From the NCBI RefSeq assembly GCF_902499045.1, contig NZ_CABVPL010000051.1:1-58365 (forward strand): 58,365 bases of DNA, read 5' to 3'. Both the position numbers and the translations under genes were made by a program. Below the pieces are notes generated by a model. It was not told where the DNA came from and ran no database searches. It saw only the letters and a program-made list of their open reading frames with translations. The first letter of the stretch is position 1. Each line of letters starts with the position of its first letter. The stretch comes from Burkholderia latens (lineage in GTDB: Bacteria > Pseudomonadota > Gammaproteobacteria > Burkholderiales > Burkholderiaceae). Of this stretch, positions 18,839 through 28,895 are shown piece after piece.

Positions 18839-19324
18839 TCAGCGTGCGGCGAGCGCGTTCAACGCGTCGCCAGTGACGCGCACGATGCGCCACTCCGGCA
18901 GCACGGTCGCGCCCATCTTCTCGTAGAAGTCGATCGCAGGCTGGTTCCAGTCGAGCACGGACCATTCGAAGCGGCCGCAGCGGCGCTCGATCGCGAGCGC
19001 CGCGAGATGCTGCAGCATCGCGGTGCCGAGGCCCGAGCTGCGCTGCGACGGCTGCACGTACAGATCCTCCAGATACAGGCCGCGACGGCCGAGGAACGTC
19101 GAATAGTTGTGGAAGAACAGCGCATACGCGACGATCGCGCCGTCGCGCTCGGCCACCAGCGCTTCGGCCGCCGGATGTGCGCCGAACAGCGCATCGGCGA
19201 GATCGGCTTCGGTTGCGACGAACAGATGCGTGAGCTTCTCGAACTCGGCCAGCTCGCGCATCAGCGCGAGGATCGCGCCGACGTCGCGCGCTTCGGCCGC
19301 GCGGATCAGCGGCGCGCGGCTCAC
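18839..19324 (-). CDS. GNAT-family N-acetyltransferase
   Basis: A 161-residue acetyl-CoA-dependent acetyltransferase. The GNAT core is visible: LYLEDLYVQPSQRSSGLGTAML is motif A with the Q/R-x-x-G-x-G/A acetyl-CoA loop, followed by WSVLDWNQPAIDFYEKMGA, the common C-terminal motif. The last resembles diamine/spermidine acetyltransferases, but the substrate is open. The start is GTG at 19324, overlapping the stop of the upstream small membrane protein as GTGA. Confidence 0.9.
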   Translation of the reverse strand: MSRAPLIRAAEARDVGAILALMRELAEFEKLTHLFVATEADLADALFGAHPAAEALVAERDGAIVAYALFFHNYSTFLGRRGLYLEDLYVQPSQRSSGLGTAMLQHLAALAIERRCGRFEWSVLDWNQPAIDFYEKMGATVLPEWRIVRVTGDALNALAAR

Positions 19325-19596
19325 GCTTCCTCCGGCGGATCGGACAGCACGATCTCGATGCCGCCGAAGCGCGACGCAACCCAGTTGTATGCGTGGCAGG
19401 CGATCCACAGCAACACGAAACCGAGGATCGCGTTCAGCAGCAGCGCGCTCAGGATCGTGCTGAGCTCGACCATCCCGTAGCGGATGTACGCGACCAGGAT
19501 GCCGAGCAGCACGATCGGCACGCTGAACGTCAGGTAGACGAGGATCAGTGCCTTCGCGGTCTGCCCCGCGGCGATCGACGAGATTTGCTTCTTCAT
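19321..19596 (-). CDS. Small two-helix membrane protein
   Basis: A 91-residue protein with two hydrophobic segments (ALILVYLTFSVPIVLLGILV and ILSALLLNAILGFVLLWIA) and a short acidic C-terminus ending DPPEEA. It starts MKKQISSIAAGQTAK. I do not recognise a family with defined function. It sits between moeA (36 nt upstream) and the acetyltransferase (4-nt overlap), so it is probably cotranscribed with both. Confidence 0.8.
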   Translation of the reverse strand: MKKQISSIAAGQTAKALILVYLTFSVPIVLLGILVAYIRYGMVELSTILSALLLNAILGFVLLWIACHAYNWVASRFGGIEIVLSDPPEEA

Positions 19597-19632
19597 GTGC
19601 GGATTGCCCCGTAGAGATATACCGATTGGATT

Positions 19633-20928
19633 TCAGATCAGGCCGTCGAGCGGCAGGATGTCGACCGGGGCGCCCGCGTCGACTGCCGCGGTATCGTGGC
19701 CCAGGACGATGAAGCAGTTCGCGGCCGCGAGCCCGCTCAGCGATGCGGAGCTCTGCGAGCCGGCCGGTGCGACGTGCCACTCGCCGTCGGCGGCGCGCGT
19801 CGCGATCGCGCGCAGGTATTCGGTGCGGCCCGCGCGCTTCTTCAGCGCGCACGTGCAGCGGGCCGTGTACGTCGCCGGCGGCGCCGCGTGCGCGCCGGCC
19901 AGCGTCAGCAGCGCGGGGCGCACGATCGCGTAGAACGTGACGGCGGACGCGACCGGATTGCCGGGCAGCCCGAAGAACAGTACGTGGCCGCCGGCTTCGC
20001 CGGCGCGCGCGAGCGTGCCGCATGCGAGCGGCCGGCCGGGCCGCAGCGCGAGGCTCGCGAAGGTCACGTCGCCGAGTCGCGCCATCACGTCGCGCGTGAA
20101 GTCGGCTTCGCCGACCGACACGCCGCCCGACGTGATCACAGCGTCGGCGCCGGCCGCGACGGCGTCGCGCAATGCGCGTTCGAGCGCGGCCGGATCGTCG
20201 CGGACGATCCCGAAATCGACTGCGTCGATGTGCAGCCGCTCGAGCATCGCGATCAGCATTCCGCGATTGCTGTCGTACAGCGTGCCGCGGTCGAGCGGCT
20301 CGCCGGGCTCGCGCAGCTCGTCGCCGGTCGAGAACACGGCGACGCGGATGCGACGGCGCACCGTCACTTCGCGCAGGCCGAACGACGCGAGCAGGCCGAG
20401 ATCGGACGGGCGCAGGATGCGGCCGGCAGCAAGTGCGCACGCGCCGCGCGCGAGATCCTCGCCGGCCCGGCGGCAGTTCGCGCCGCGTGCGACATCGTGT
20501 GCCGAGAAGCGCACGACGTCGCCGTCTACCTGCACGCGTTCCTGCGGAATGACGGTGTCGCAACCGGCCGGCATCGGAGCGCCGGTCATGATGCGGATGC
20601 ATGCGCCGGGCGCGACCGCGGTGTCGAACGGATGGCCGGCGTACGCGCTGCCGGCAATCGTCAGCGCGATGTCGGCTGCGGACGCGAGCGCCGCTGCGCC
20701 GGCGTCGAACGCATAGCCGTCCATTGCCGAGTTGTCGTACGCAGGAATGTCGAACGGCGCATTCACGTCGGCCGCGAGCACGCGGTCCAGCGCATCATGC
20801 AGCGACACCGTGTCGCACGCGTCGACCGGCACCGCGAATCGGCACGCGAGCGCCTGCGCGTCGGCAAGCGACAGCGGGGCCGCGGAATCGGGTGCGGTTC
20901 GGGAGGCGGGCGAGGAGTGCGTGATCAT
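19633..20928 (-). CDS. moeA: Molybdopterin molybdotransferase
   Basis: A 431-residue cytosolic enzyme that inserts molybdate into adenylylated molybdopterin, the last step of Mo-cofactor synthesis. Motifs: FDIPAYDNSAMDGYAF near residues 58-73; GAPMPAGCDTVIPQE; TSGGVSVGEADFTRDV; and LFFGLPGNPVASAVTF, all typical of MoeA. Length is normal. It is the third of three clustered Mo-cofactor genes (moaA, mobA, moeA). Confidence 0.96.
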   Translation of the reverse strand: MITHSSPASRTAPDSAAPLSLADAQALACRFAVPVDACDTVSLHDALDRVLAADVNAPFDIPAYDNSAMDGYAFDAGAAALASAADIALTIAGSAYAGHPFDTAVAPGACIRIMTGAPMPAGCDTVIPQERVQVDGDVVRFSAHDVARGANCRRAGEDLARGACALAAGRILRPSDLGLLASFGLREVTVRRRIRVAVFSTGDELREPGEPLDRGTLYDSNRGMLIAMLERLHIDAVDFGIVRDDPAALERALRDAVAAGADAVITSGGVSVGEADFTRDVMARLGDVTFASLALRPGRPLACGTLARAGEAGGHVLFFGLPGNPVASAVTFYAIVRPALLTLAGAHAAPPATYTARCTCALKKRAGRTEYLRAIATRAADGEWHVAPAGSQSSASLSGLAAANCFIVLGHDTAAVDAGAPVDILPLDGLI

Positions 20929-21033
20929 CAGTCGGACTGCGCCGCAAGGCGTATCGGGTTCGTGGCCGGTGGCGCGGCGAGGGCGCCCGAGCGCGCAGGC
21001 GCATGCGGCGGGCGGGAACGGCGCTGCATGCCG

Positions 21034-21651
21034 TCAACGGCGGGCAAGCGCGGCGAGTTCCTGCCAAGAGTTGGCATTGTAAAACGCACGCTCGTCGCGA
21101 AACTCGACTTCGACCGTCTTGTGGCGTGCGTACCACGCACGCACCTTGCGTTCGCCGGCCGCGAGCCTACCCGCGAGGTCGTCGGCGAGCGACGTGCGCA
21201 CGAGCGCGAAGGTCGGCTGCGGCGAGCGCGCGTGCTGCACGTCGACGGTCACCGCCATCGCGATGTCGGCGTGCTGCGCGTCGAGCGCCGTGCGCAGCCG
21301 CGCGACGAGATCGGCCGGCAAATACGGCGTGTCGCATGGCGAGCACGCGACGAGCGGCGCGCGTGCCGCGCGCATGCCGGCGAGCAGGCCCGCGAGCGGG
21401 CCGGGGAAATCGGGGGTGTCATCCGCGACGATGCGCGCGGCGAACGGCGCGCCGAGTTCGGCGTACCGATCGGCGTTGCGATTCGCGCTGATCAGCGTTT
21501 CGTCGACCTGCGGCGCGAGCCGCCGAAGCACGTGCAGTGCGAGCGGTGTGCCGTCGAGCGACTGCAGGCCCTTGTCGGCGCCGTCCATGCGCGTCGCGCG
21601 ACCGCCCGCGAGCAGCAGGCCGGCGACGGAAGGCGAGGTGGAAGCGGACAT
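21034..21651 (-). CDS. mobA: Molybdenum cofactor guanylyltransferase
   Basis: A 205-residue enzyme that transfers GMP to Mo-molybdopterin to make the guanine dinucleotide cofactor. The N-terminal nucleotide-binding motif is AGLLLAGGRATRMDGADKGL; later VACSPCDTPYLPADLV carries the metal-binding Asp region (DTP). The start ATG at 21651 (MSASTSPSVAG) gives the usual length. It lies 28 nt downstream of moaA and 105 nt upstream of moeA on the same strand. Confidence 0.95.
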   Translation of the reverse strand: MSASTSPSVAGLLLAGGRATRMDGADKGLQSLDGTPLALHVLRRLAPQVDETLISANRNADRYAELGAPFAARIVADDTPDFPGPLAGLLAGMRAARAPLVACSPCDTPYLPADLVARLRTALDAQHADIAMAVTVDVQHARSPQPTFALVRTSLADDLAGRLAAGERKVRAWYARHKTVEVEFRDERAFYNANSWQELAALARR

Positions 21652-21679
21652 TGCGGGAATTCGGGACGGCGGGCGCGCG

Positions 21680-22792
21680 TCAGCCGCCGATGTACGACAT
21701 TTCGACGCGTTTGGCGGCGCGCTCGGCTGCGGCATCGCCGGCCGCGCTGCCGCGCAGCTGCGAATAGCGGTCGGTGCGCGCCTGCCAGATTCGGGCGATC
21801 GCGGTCGCGATTTCGGCGTCGCTCGCGCCGCCACGAACCAGCGCGCGCAAGTCATGGCCCGTCGACGCGAACAGGCACAGGTACAGCTTCCCCTCGGTCG
21901 ACAGCCGCGCGCGCGTGCAGTCGCCGCAGAAGGCCTGCGTGACGCTCGAGATTACGCCGATCTCGCCGCTGCCGTCCGCATAGCCCCAGCGCTGCGCGGT
22001 TTCGGCCGCCGTGTGCGGCTCGAGCGGCACGAGCGGGAAGTGTTCGGCGATCCGTGCGATGACGTCCGCCGACGGCAGTACTTCGGCCATGTTCCAGCCG
22101 TTCGACGTGCCGACGTCCATGTATTCGATGAAGCGCAGGATCACGCCGGTGCCGCGGAAGCGTTCGGCCATCGGCAGGATCTCGCCGTCGTTGGTGCCGC
22201 GCTTCACGACCATGTTGACCTTGATCGGCGCGAGGCCGGCGGCCTGCGCGGCGAAGATGCCGTCGAGCACGTCGGCGCTCGCGAAGTCGGCGTCGTTCAT
22301 GCGCTTGAACAGCGCGTCGTCGAGCGCGTCGAGGCTGACCGTCACGCGCGTGAGGCCGGCGTCCTTCAACGCGCGCGCCTTGCGCGCGAGCAGCGAGCCG
22401 TTGGTGGTCAGCGTCAGATCGAGCGGACGGCCGTCGTGCGTCGTCAGGCGCGCGAGGCGCTCGATCAGGAATTCGAGGTTCTTGCGCAGCAGCGGTTCGC
22501 CGCCCGTGATCCGGATCTTTTCGACGCCGTGTGCGACGAACAGCCGCGCGACGCGCTCGATCTCTTCGTGCGTGAGCAGTGCGCTGTGCGGGAGGAACGG
22601 GTAGTTCTTGTCGAACACGTCGCGCGGCATGCAGTACACGCAGCGGAAGTTGCAGCGGTCCGTCACCGAGATGCGCAGGTCGCGCAGCGGCCGGGCGAGC
22701 GTGTCGGCCAGGGCGCCGTCGGGTGCGTGCGCGACGCCGGAGACATCCGGCATCCCGCTGACGTCGGTGAGAGGAATGATGCGTCGGGACAT
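21680..22792 (-). CDS. moaA: GTP 3',8-cyclase
   Basis: A 370-residue radical-SAM enzyme that starts Mo-cofactor synthesis by rearranging GTP. The N-terminal cluster motif is [20 protein letters not shown]-type sequence follows ([12 protein letters not shown]). The C-terminal second cluster Cys lie around [20 protein letters not shown]. The protein ends in GG, the conserved tail needed for activity in this family. It heads the leftward moaA-mobA-moeA group. Confidence 0.97.
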   Translation of the reverse strand: MSRRIIPLTDVSGMPDVSGVAHAPDGALADTLARPLRDLRISVTDRCNFRCVYCMPRDVFDKNYPFLPHSALLTHEEIERVARLFVAHGVEKIRITGGEPLLRKNLEFLIERLARLTTHDGRPLDLTLTTNGSLLARKARALKDAGLTRVTVSLDALDDALFKRMNDADFASADVLDGIFAAQAAGLAPIKVNMVVKRGTNDGEILPMAERFRGTGVILRFIEYMDVGTSNGWNMAEVLPSADVIARIAEHFPLVPLEPHTAAETAQRWGYADGSGEIGVISSVTQAFCGDCTRARLSTEGKLYLCLFASTGHDLRALVRGGASDAEIATAIARIWQARTDRYSQLRGSAAGDAAAERAAKRVEMSYIGG

Positions 22793-22870
22793 GTTGGAGG
22801 AAGTGCGAGCCAGATCTCTATTCTAGCCGTAAGCGGCTGGCCGGGCCGGTGGGCGGAAACCCGCAGCGGG

Positions 22871-22900
22871 AAAAACAAAAAGCCCGCCGGACGGCGGGCT
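22871..22900 (-). terminator. Rho-independent terminator of rne
   Basis: An 8-bp stem AGCCCGCC / GGCGGGCT (22881-22888 with 22893-22900). On the minus strand it is followed by TTTTTGTTTTT. It lies just past the rne stop and separates rne from moaA. A short T-run on the + side could make it weakly bidirectional. Confidence 0.9.
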
Positions 22901-22923
22901 TTTCGTGGTCGGGGACGCGCCGC

Positions 22924-25900
22924 TTAACGCTGCGACGTTTCGACCTGCTGCATCGGGGTCGGGTCTACCGGCGGCAGCGCCTTGCGTTCGCGCGGCACGC
23001 GAACCGGACGCGGCAGGCGCGACGCGGCTTCCTGCGCAGCGCGGAGCTTGTCGGCGTCCGTATTCACCCACACGAGCCCGGCTTGTTGCAGCACGGCGTC
23101 GAGGTTCGACGGCGCAGCGGCGGCGGCCGGTTGCGCGGGCGCCGGTGCGGCGACGGCGGCCACCGGTGCGGCTTCGACGTGAGCCGGTTCGACGACTGCC
23201 GGAGCCGCTTCCGCTGCGGCGACCTGTGCCGGTGCGGCTTGCTCGGCGGGCGCGGGTTGCCGCGTTGCGACGGCAACCGGCGCGGCCGGCGCGGCCGGTG
23301 CTTCCGCGGCTGGCACTTCGAACGCGTCGGTCGGCGACACCTCGACCGGAGCCGGGCCGGCTTCCGCCACGGCGACCGGTGCGACCGGTGCCGGTTCGGC
23401 GGCAGGGGCGGCCGGAGCCGGCTGCTCGACCGGCACAAGCGGTGCGACCGGCGTCGCTTCGACGCGAACCGGTGCCGGTCGCGGCTCAACCACGGCCGGT
23501 GCGGCCGCTTCGGTGCGCTGCTCGACCGCGGCTTCCGCAATGGCGGCGCCTGCTGCGGCAACCGCTGCCACCGCGGCCGGTGCGGCCGTATGAGCCGGCT
23601 CGATCGCGCTCGGGGCTTCCGCCGTCACGGGCTGCGCGGCGGCTTCACCGTCCGCGCCGTGCTCGACGGCCGCGCCTTCTTCCTCGCGCTCGCGACGGCC
23701 ACCGCGGCGACCGCGGCGGCGGCGGCGGCGTTCCTCGCCGTCGCGTGCGCCGGCTTCCGCGTCGGCAGCCACTTCGGCGCCCGGCACGGCGGTCGCGAGG
23801 GCCTGTTCTGCCTCCGCTTCCGGATGGTTCTCGCCACGGGTCACGGTCTCGAGCGTAGCCGCATGTTGCGTCGGTTTGCGGCGCTCGCCGCGCTCGCGAC
23901 GTTCGCCGCGTTCCTGGCGCTCGCCTCGGCCGGCTGCGTCGACGGTTTCCGGCTGTTCGGCGCGCTCGCGGGGTTCGCGGTTCTCGCGCGGTTCGCGCGG
24001 CTCACGGCTTTCACGCGGTTCACGCGGTTCGCGGCCTTCACGCGGACCACGGCCCTCGCGACCTTCACGGCTTTCGCGCGGCTCGCGGGCTTCACGCGGC
24101 TCACGGCCCTCGCGCGGTTCACGCGGCTCGCGTGCTTCCTTGCCTTCGCGTTCCTGGCGCTGCGACTGGCCGCGGCCTGCCGCTGCCTGGTCGCGCCCGC
24201 CCTGGGCCTGCTGGGCGCCGCCGCGACGGTTGCGGTTGCGATCGCCGCCGCGCTGCTCGGTCTTCTCGGTCCGTTCGCGGGCCGGACGGGCAGCCTGTTG
24301 CTTCGCCGGTGCCTGTACGACCGGCGCGGGCGCCGGAGCCGGCGACATCCCGAACAGGCCCTTCAGCCAGCCGATGAAGCCGCCGCTTGCCGCGGCGACC
24401 GGCGCGGGAGCCGGAGTCGGTGCGGGCGCCGCCTCGACCGGCCGCTGCGGCGCCGGGCTCTCGGGCGTGATGCCCTTGACCGCCGCTTCCTGCTTCGGCT
24501 TCACGTCTGCCGCGCGCTTGCTGTAGCCGGTTTCCGACTCCAGTTCGCGGGCGGCCTCCTCGGCCATTTTCCAGGACGCGCGCGGATCGTCGAGGCGCGC
24601 GTCGTCGTGGCGCAGGCGCTCGAGCTTGTAGTGCGGCGTATCGAGGTGCTTGTTCGGGATCAGCACGATGCCGACCTTGAAGCGCGACTCGATCTTGTTG
24701 ATTTCCTGACGCTTTTCGTTGAGCAGGAAGGCGGTCACCTCGACCGGCACCTGGCAGTGGATCGCCGCGGTGTTTTCCTTCATCGCTTCTTCCTGAATGA
24801 TCCGCAGGACCTGCAGCGCGGACGATTCGGTGTCGCGGATGTGGCCCGTGCCGTTACAGCGCGGGCACGTGACGTGGCTGCCTTCCGACAGGGCGGGGCG
24901 CAGCCGCTGGCGCGACAGTTCCATCAGCCCGAAGCGGGAGATCTTGCCCATCTGCACCCGCGCACGGTCGTGCTTGAGCGCGTCCTTCAGGCGCTGCTCG
25001 ACTTCGCGCTGGCTCTTGGCCGACTCCATGTCGATGAAGTCGATCACGATCAGGCCGCCGAGGTCGCGCAGGCGCAGCTGGCGGGCCACTTCGTCGGCCG
25101 CTTCGAGGTTCGTGCGGGTCGCCGTTTCCTCGATGTCCGCGCCCTTGGTCGCGCGCGCCGAGTTCACGTCGATCGCGACGAGCGCTTCGGTGTGGTCGAT
25201 CACGATCGCGCCGCCCGACGGCAGCGGCACCGTGCGCGAGTACGCGGTCTCGATCTGGTGCTCGATCTGGAAGCGCGAGAACAGCGGCACGTCGTCGTGG
25301 TAGCGCTTCACCTTCGACACGTTGTCCGGCATCACGATGTCCATGAACGCGCGGGCCTGATCATGGATCTCGGTCGTGTCGATCAGGATTTCGCCGATGT
25401 CCGGCTGGAAGTAGTCGCGGATCGCGCGGATCACGAGGCTCGATTCCAGATAGATCAGCATCGGCTGGCCGGGGTTGCCGCTTTGCGATGCGGCTTCGAT
25501 CGCGCGCCAGAGCTGCAGCAGGTAGTTCAGGTCCCACTGCAGTTCCTCGGCGCTGCGGCCGATGCCCGCGGTGCGGGCGATCATGCTCATCCCGTCCGGA
25601 ATCTGCAGCTGCGCCATGGTTTCGCGCAGTTCCTGGCGCTCGTCGCCTTCGATCCGGCGCGACACGCCGCCGCCGCGCGGGTTGTTCGGCATCAGCACGA
25701 GGTAGCGGCCGGCGAGCGAGATGAAGGTGGTGAGGGCGGCGCCTTTGTTGCCGCGCTCTTCCTTCTCGACCTGGACGATCAGCTCCTGGCCTTCGCGCAG
25801 CGCATCCTGGATGCGCGCGGAGCGCATGTCGATGCCTTCCTTGAAGTACTGGCGGGCGACTTCCTTGAACGGCAGGAAGCCGTGGCGGTCTTCGCCGTAG

Positions 25901-26076
25901 TTGACGAAGCAGGCTTCGAGCGACGGCTCGATGCGGGTCACGACACCTTTGTAGATATTGCCCTTGCGCTGTTCGCGCCCGGCTGTCTCGATGTCGATGT
26001 CGATGAGCTTTTGCCCATCGACGATGGCGACGCGCAGCTCCTCCTGCTGCGTCGCATTGAACAGCATGCGTTTCAT
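22924..26076 (-). CDS. rne: Ribonuclease E
   Basis: A 1050-residue endoribonuclease for mRNA decay and rRNA/tRNA processing, core of the degradosome. An S1 domain occupies about residues 38-125; the DNase I-like catalytic region carries Asp in [10 protein letters not shown] and IVIDFIDM; the zinc link CPRC starts at residue 404, the same number as in E. coli. From about residue 530 the tail is low-complexity: an Arg/Glu/Pro repeat near 650-710 (REPRE-like units, likely RNA binding), then long Ala/Pro/Val stretches. The start at 26076 matches the universal MKRMLFNA. It is divergent from rluC across a 724-nt leader region. Confidence 0.98.
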   Translation of the reverse strand: MKRMLFNATQQEELRVAIVDGQKLIDIDIETAGREQRKGNIYKGVVTRIEPSLEACFVNYGEDRHGFLPFKEVARQYFKEGIDMRSARIQDALREGQELIVQVEKEERGNKGAALTTFISLAGRYLVLMPNNPRGGGVSRRIEGDERQELRETMAQLQIPDGMSMIARTAGIGRSAEELQWDLNYLLQLWRAIEAASQSGNPGQPMLIYLESSLVIRAIRDYFQPDIGEILIDTTEIHDQARAFMDIVMPDNVSKVKRYHDDVPLFSRFQIEHQIETAYSRTVPLPSGGAIVIDHTEALVAIDVNSARATKGADIEETATRTNLEAADEVARQLRLRDLGGLIVIDFIDMESAKSQREVEQRLKDALKHDRARVQMGKISRFGLMELSRQRLRPALSEGSHVTCPRCNGTGHIRDTESSALQVLRIIQEEAMKENTAAIHCQVPVEVTAFLLNEKRQEINKIESRFKVGIVLIPNKHLDTPHYKLERLRHDDARLDDPRASWKMAEEAARELESETGYSKRAADVKPKQEAAVKGITPESPAPQRPVEAAPAPTPAPAPVAAASGGFIGWLKGLFGMSPAPAPAPVVQAPAKQQAARPARERTEKTEQRGGDRNRNRRGGAQQAQGGRDQAAAGRGQSQRQEREGKEAREPREPREGREPREAREPRESREGREGRGPREGREPREPRESREPREPRENREPRERAEQPETVDAAGRGERQERGERRERGERRKPTQHAATLETVTRGENHPEAEAEQALATAVPGAEVAADAEAGARDGEERRRRRRGRRGGRREREEEGAAVEHGADGEAAAQPVTAEAPSAIEPAHTAAPAAVAAVAAAGAAIAEAAVEQRTEAAAPAVVEPRPAPVRVEATPVAPLVPVEQPAPAAPAAEPAPVAPVAVAEAGPAPVEVSPTDAFEVPAAEAPAAPAAPVAVATRQPAPAEQAAPAQVAAAEAAPAVVEPAHVEAAPVAAVAAPAPAQPAAAAAPSNLDAVLQQAGLVWVNTDADKLRAAQEAASRLPRPVRVPRERKALPPVDPTPMQQVETSQR

Positions 26077-26800
26077 GAACGACTCCAGGCGGCTCTGCTG
26101 CCGGCGCCTCACGGTTGTCAGTCGCGAGGGCGGGAACGACGGCAGGCCGCGCCTTGTTGTGTTGTCACAAGCACGCTGGAGCGGGAAGGATGGCGGGGAG
26201 AATTGCCTGAAGAGGCGCTTGGGCCCGAAAGACGGGGCCGGCGGCCATAGGGCACCTGCGAACACGGCTTCAAAGCACGGCGTCCACACACCGCACGCTG
26301 CAAAAGCGCGCTAAGCCTGAGACCGGGGCACTGCCACGGGGCGCGCGCAATGCGTCGCGCGCGCCGACGGGCGGCAGATGCTGCGGCTTGGGCCGCAGCG
26401 GGGAGTATCGAATCCAGCCCGACTTTCCCGCCTGGGGTGTACTTCCCTGGTTTGACGTCGCCAAGCCCCGCACGCTTCGCGGGGCCAAATCGGGCGCAAC
26501 GCCGTAATTTTCGCAACCTGCAGCCTGCGGACGCACTTCGCGCCGTCGGGCTGCCGATCAAATTCTTTTCAACCAACTTTCCGTTACCGCGGCGCCTTGC
26601 CGACCGAATCCGCCTGTGGGCGCGATCCTTGCCGACGGGCGGCGCCGTGCGTGCAACTTGCTGCATCTCTTTGATTAGGGGCGAGCAGCGGACCCCCGGC
26701 GCAAGTAAAATAGCGGTTTGCGCTTGCGCCTTGCCCGAATCAGCCGGGGCCGGCCTGTCAGGCCACCCTCAACGTCAGGCTGGGCAAAATTATATTCAGT
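26077..26800. other. Non-coding rne-rluC divergent region
   Basis: I see no convincing gene in these 724 bases. On the minus strand it most likely holds the rne 5' leader: inverted repeats include CTGCGGC/GCCGCAG at 26381-26398 (4-nt loop) and a GCGCGCG-type stem at 26341-26362. A predicted rne promoter lies at its far end (26789-26817). E. coli also has a long structured rne leader used for autoregulation. Confidence 0.65.
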
Positions 26801-26817
26801 ATGAATGAGTTAGGCAA
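26789..26817 (-). promoter_or_regulatory. Predicted distal rne promoter
   Basis: On the minus strand a perfect -10 TATAAT (26794-26789) lies 17 nt from TTGCCT (26817-26812, 4 of 6 to TTGACA). Start would fall near 26782, giving an rne leader of about 700 nt. The element overlaps the assumed rluC start codon. Confidence 0.5.
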
Positions 26818-27805
26818 AATATCCCAGAATTCGGTCGCAAGCGGCCAGGTATCGATGATCCAGATCGACGAAAACTCGGCCGGTCAGCGGATCGACAACT
26901 TCCTGTTGCGCGTCTGTAAAGGCGTACCCAAGAGCCATATTTACCGGATCCTGCGCAGCGGCGAAGTGCGTGTAAACAAGGGCCGGGTCGACGCACAGTA
27001 CCGCCTCGCATTCGGCGACCTCGTGCGCGTGCCGCCCGTGCGCGTCGCGGCCGCGGACCTCGCGCGCGCCGACACGCCGATCGTGCCGCCCGCGCAGTTC
27101 GACGTGCTGTACGAAGACGACGCGATGCTCGTCATCAACAAGCCGGCCGGCGTCGCGGTGCACGGCGGCAGCGGCGTCGCGTTCGGCGTGATCGAGCAGA
27201 TGCGGCAGGCGCGCCCGCGCGCGAAGTTTCTCGAACTCGTGCACCGGCTCGACCGCGAGACGTCCGGAATCCTGATGCTCGCGAAGAAGCGCTCGGCGCT
27301 CGTCGGCCTGCACGAGCAGATCCGCGAAAACCGGATGGACAAGCGCTACTTCGCGTGCGGACACGGCGAATGGCAACCCGACTGGGGCCGGCGCCGCGCG
27401 GTGAAGGCGCCGTTGTTCAAGTATTCGACCCCGGAAGGGGAGCGCCGCGTGCGCGTGCAGGACGACGGGTTGCCGTCGCATACGATTTTCAACCTGCTCG
27501 ACACCTGGCCCGGCTATGCACTCGTCGAAGCGGAACTCAAAACGGGCCGGACCCATCAGATTCGCGTGCATCTCGCGCATCTCGGCCTGCCGATCGCCGG
27601 CGACGCCAAGTATGGCGATTTCGCACTGAACAAGGCGCTGGCGCGCGCGAACGCGCAGCCGTCGCTGAAACGGATGTTCCTGCATGCGCACCGCCTCACG
27701 CTCGCGCACCCGCTGACCGGCGACGCGCTGCAGTTCGACGCGCCGCTGCCGGACGAATGCCGGCGCTTCCTCGATCAACTCAGCGCTCTGCGCGATACCG
27801 CCTGA
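26801..27805 (+). CDS. rluC: 23S rRNA pseudouridine synthase RluC
   Basis: A 334-residue enzyme that isomerises specific uridines in 23S rRNA. An S4 domain lies at about residues 28-90 (QRIDNFLLRVCKGVPKSHIY). The catalytic motif HRLDRETSGILML carries the essential Asp. KTGRTHQIRVHLAHLGLPI is also typical. ATG 26801 has no clear ribosome-binding site; ATG 26855 (MIQIDENSAGQRID) is an alternative. The divergent rne-rluC pairing is the same as in E. coli. Confidence 0.95.
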   Translation: MNELGKISQNSVASGQVSMIQIDENSAGQRIDNFLLRVCKGVPKSHIYRILRSGEVRVNKGRVDAQYRLAFGDLVRVPPVRVAAADLARADTPIVPPAQFDVLYEDDAMLVINKPAGVAVHGGSGVAFGVIEQMRQARPRAKFLELVHRLDRETSGILMLAKKRSALVGLHEQIRENRMDKRYFACGHGEWQPDWGRRRAVKAPLFKYSTPEGERRVRVQDDGLPSHTIFNLLDTWPGYALVEAELKTGRTHQIRVHLAHLGLPIAGDAKYGDFALNKALARANAQPSLKRMFLHAHRLTLAHPLTGDALQFDAPLPDECRRFLDQLSALRDTA

Positions 27806-27810
27806 CTCGC

Positions 27811-28470
27811 ATGGCCCGACAGCAATTTGATCTGATCGTCTTCGACTGGGACGGCACGCTGATGGATTCGACTGCGCACATCGCGCACAGCATCCAGGCC
27901 GCGTGCCGCGATCTCGGCTTGCCCACGCCGTCCGACGAGGCGTCGCGCTACGTGATCGGCCTCGGCCTGCGCGATGCGCTGCGGATTGCCGCGCCGACCC
28001 TCGATCCGTCCGAGTATCCTCGGTTGGCCGAGCGCTACCGCTATCACTATCTGCTGGACGACCAGCGCATCGAGCTGTTCGCCGGCGTGCGCGAATTGCT
28101 CGCGGAACTGCGCGACCTGGGCTACCTGCTCGCCGTCGCGACCGGCAAGGGTCGCGTCGGCCTGAACCGCGTGCTCGACCAATCGAAGCTGACGAGCGTG
28201 TTCGATGCGACGCGCTGCGCGGACGAGACGTTCTCGAAGCCGCATCCGGCCATGCTGCACGAGCTGACCCGCGAACTGGGGCAGGATCTGGCGCGCACCG
28301 TGATGATCGGCGACACCACGCACGATCTTCAAATGGCCGCGAGCGCGGGCGCGGCCGGCATCGGCGTCTCGTATGGCGCGCACACGGCCGATGCGCTGGC
28401 GGCGCTGACGCCGCGCTTCGTCGCGCCGGACGTCGTCGCACTCGCGGCATGGCTGCGGGAGCACGCATGA
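27811..28470 (+). CDS. HAD-superfamily phosphatase, phosphoglycolate-phosphatase-like
   Basis: A 219-residue hydrolase. HAD motif I is VFDWDGTLMD with nucleophile Asp near residue 12; motif II includes AVATGK; the Lys of motif III is in SKPHP; motif IV is MIGDTTHD. The substrate is uncertain: the set resembles Gph and related sugar-phosphate phosphatases. The ATG at 27811 lies 5 nt after the rluC stop, and its stop overlaps the Rieske gene start as ATGA, so all three are probably one transcript. Confidence 0.92.
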   Translation: MARQQFDLIVFDWDGTLMDSTAHIAHSIQAACRDLGLPTPSDEASRYVIGLGLRDALRIAAPTLDPSEYPRLAERYRYHYLLDDQRIELFAGVRELLAELRDLGYLLAVATGKGRVGLNRVLDQSKLTSVFDATRCADETFSKPHPAMLHELTRELGQDLARTVMIGDTTHDLQMAASAGAAGIGVSYGAHTADALAALTPRFVAPDVVALAAWLREHA

Positions 28471-28883
28471 GCGCGGCGCCGGAAGCCGTGCGCGTGTGCG
28501 CAGCGGACGCGCTGACCGACGGCGGCGCCGGCGTGCGCGTCGACGCAACGCTGCGCGGCGAACAGGCGGTCGTGTTCTTCGTGCGCTACGACGGTCGTGC
28601 ATACGGTTATCTGAATCGCTGCGCGCACGTGCCGATGGAGCTCGACTGGGCCGAAGGGCAATTTTTCGAATCGTCGGGCCTCTACCTGATGTGCGCGACG
28701 CACGGCGCCATCTACGCGCCGGATACCGGCAAGTGCGTGGGCGGCCCATGCCGCGGCGGCCGCCTGCGGCCCGTCGAGGTGGACGAGCGCGACACGCCCG
28801 ACGGGCGTGCGGTATTCTGGCTGCCCGATGCCGACCTGCGTCCCGCGGCTCCGACTCCGCCCCCTCCCGCCACGATCGACTGA
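28467..28883 (+). CDS. Rieske [2Fe-2S] ferredoxin-like protein
   Basis: A 138-residue soluble protein with a Rieske cluster site: NRCAHVPMEL gives the Cys-x-His pair and LMCATHGAIY the Cys-x-x-His pair, about 18 residues apart. No oxygenase or cytochrome partner is encoded beside it, so its electron partners are unknown. The Pro-rich C-terminus is probably disordered. It overlaps the HAD gene by 4 nt and is followed 12 nt later by the S49 peptidase. Confidence 0.92.
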   Translation: MSAAPEAVRVCAADALTDGGAGVRVDATLRGEQAVVFFVRYDGRAYGYLNRCAHVPMELDWAEGQFFESSGLYLMCATHGAIYAPDTGKCVGGPCRGGRLRPVEVDERDTPDGRAVFWLPDADLRPAAPTPPPPATID

Positions 28884-28895
28884 CGACACCACTGC

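Noticed and set aside
23960-24135. Repeats considered as a CRISPR array
   Set aside because: Units are short, degenerate, without spacers, and encode an in-frame part of RNase E.
22849-26250. 1133-codon rightward open frame opposite rne
   Set aside because: Composition is that of an antisense reading of RNase E; no recognisable domain.
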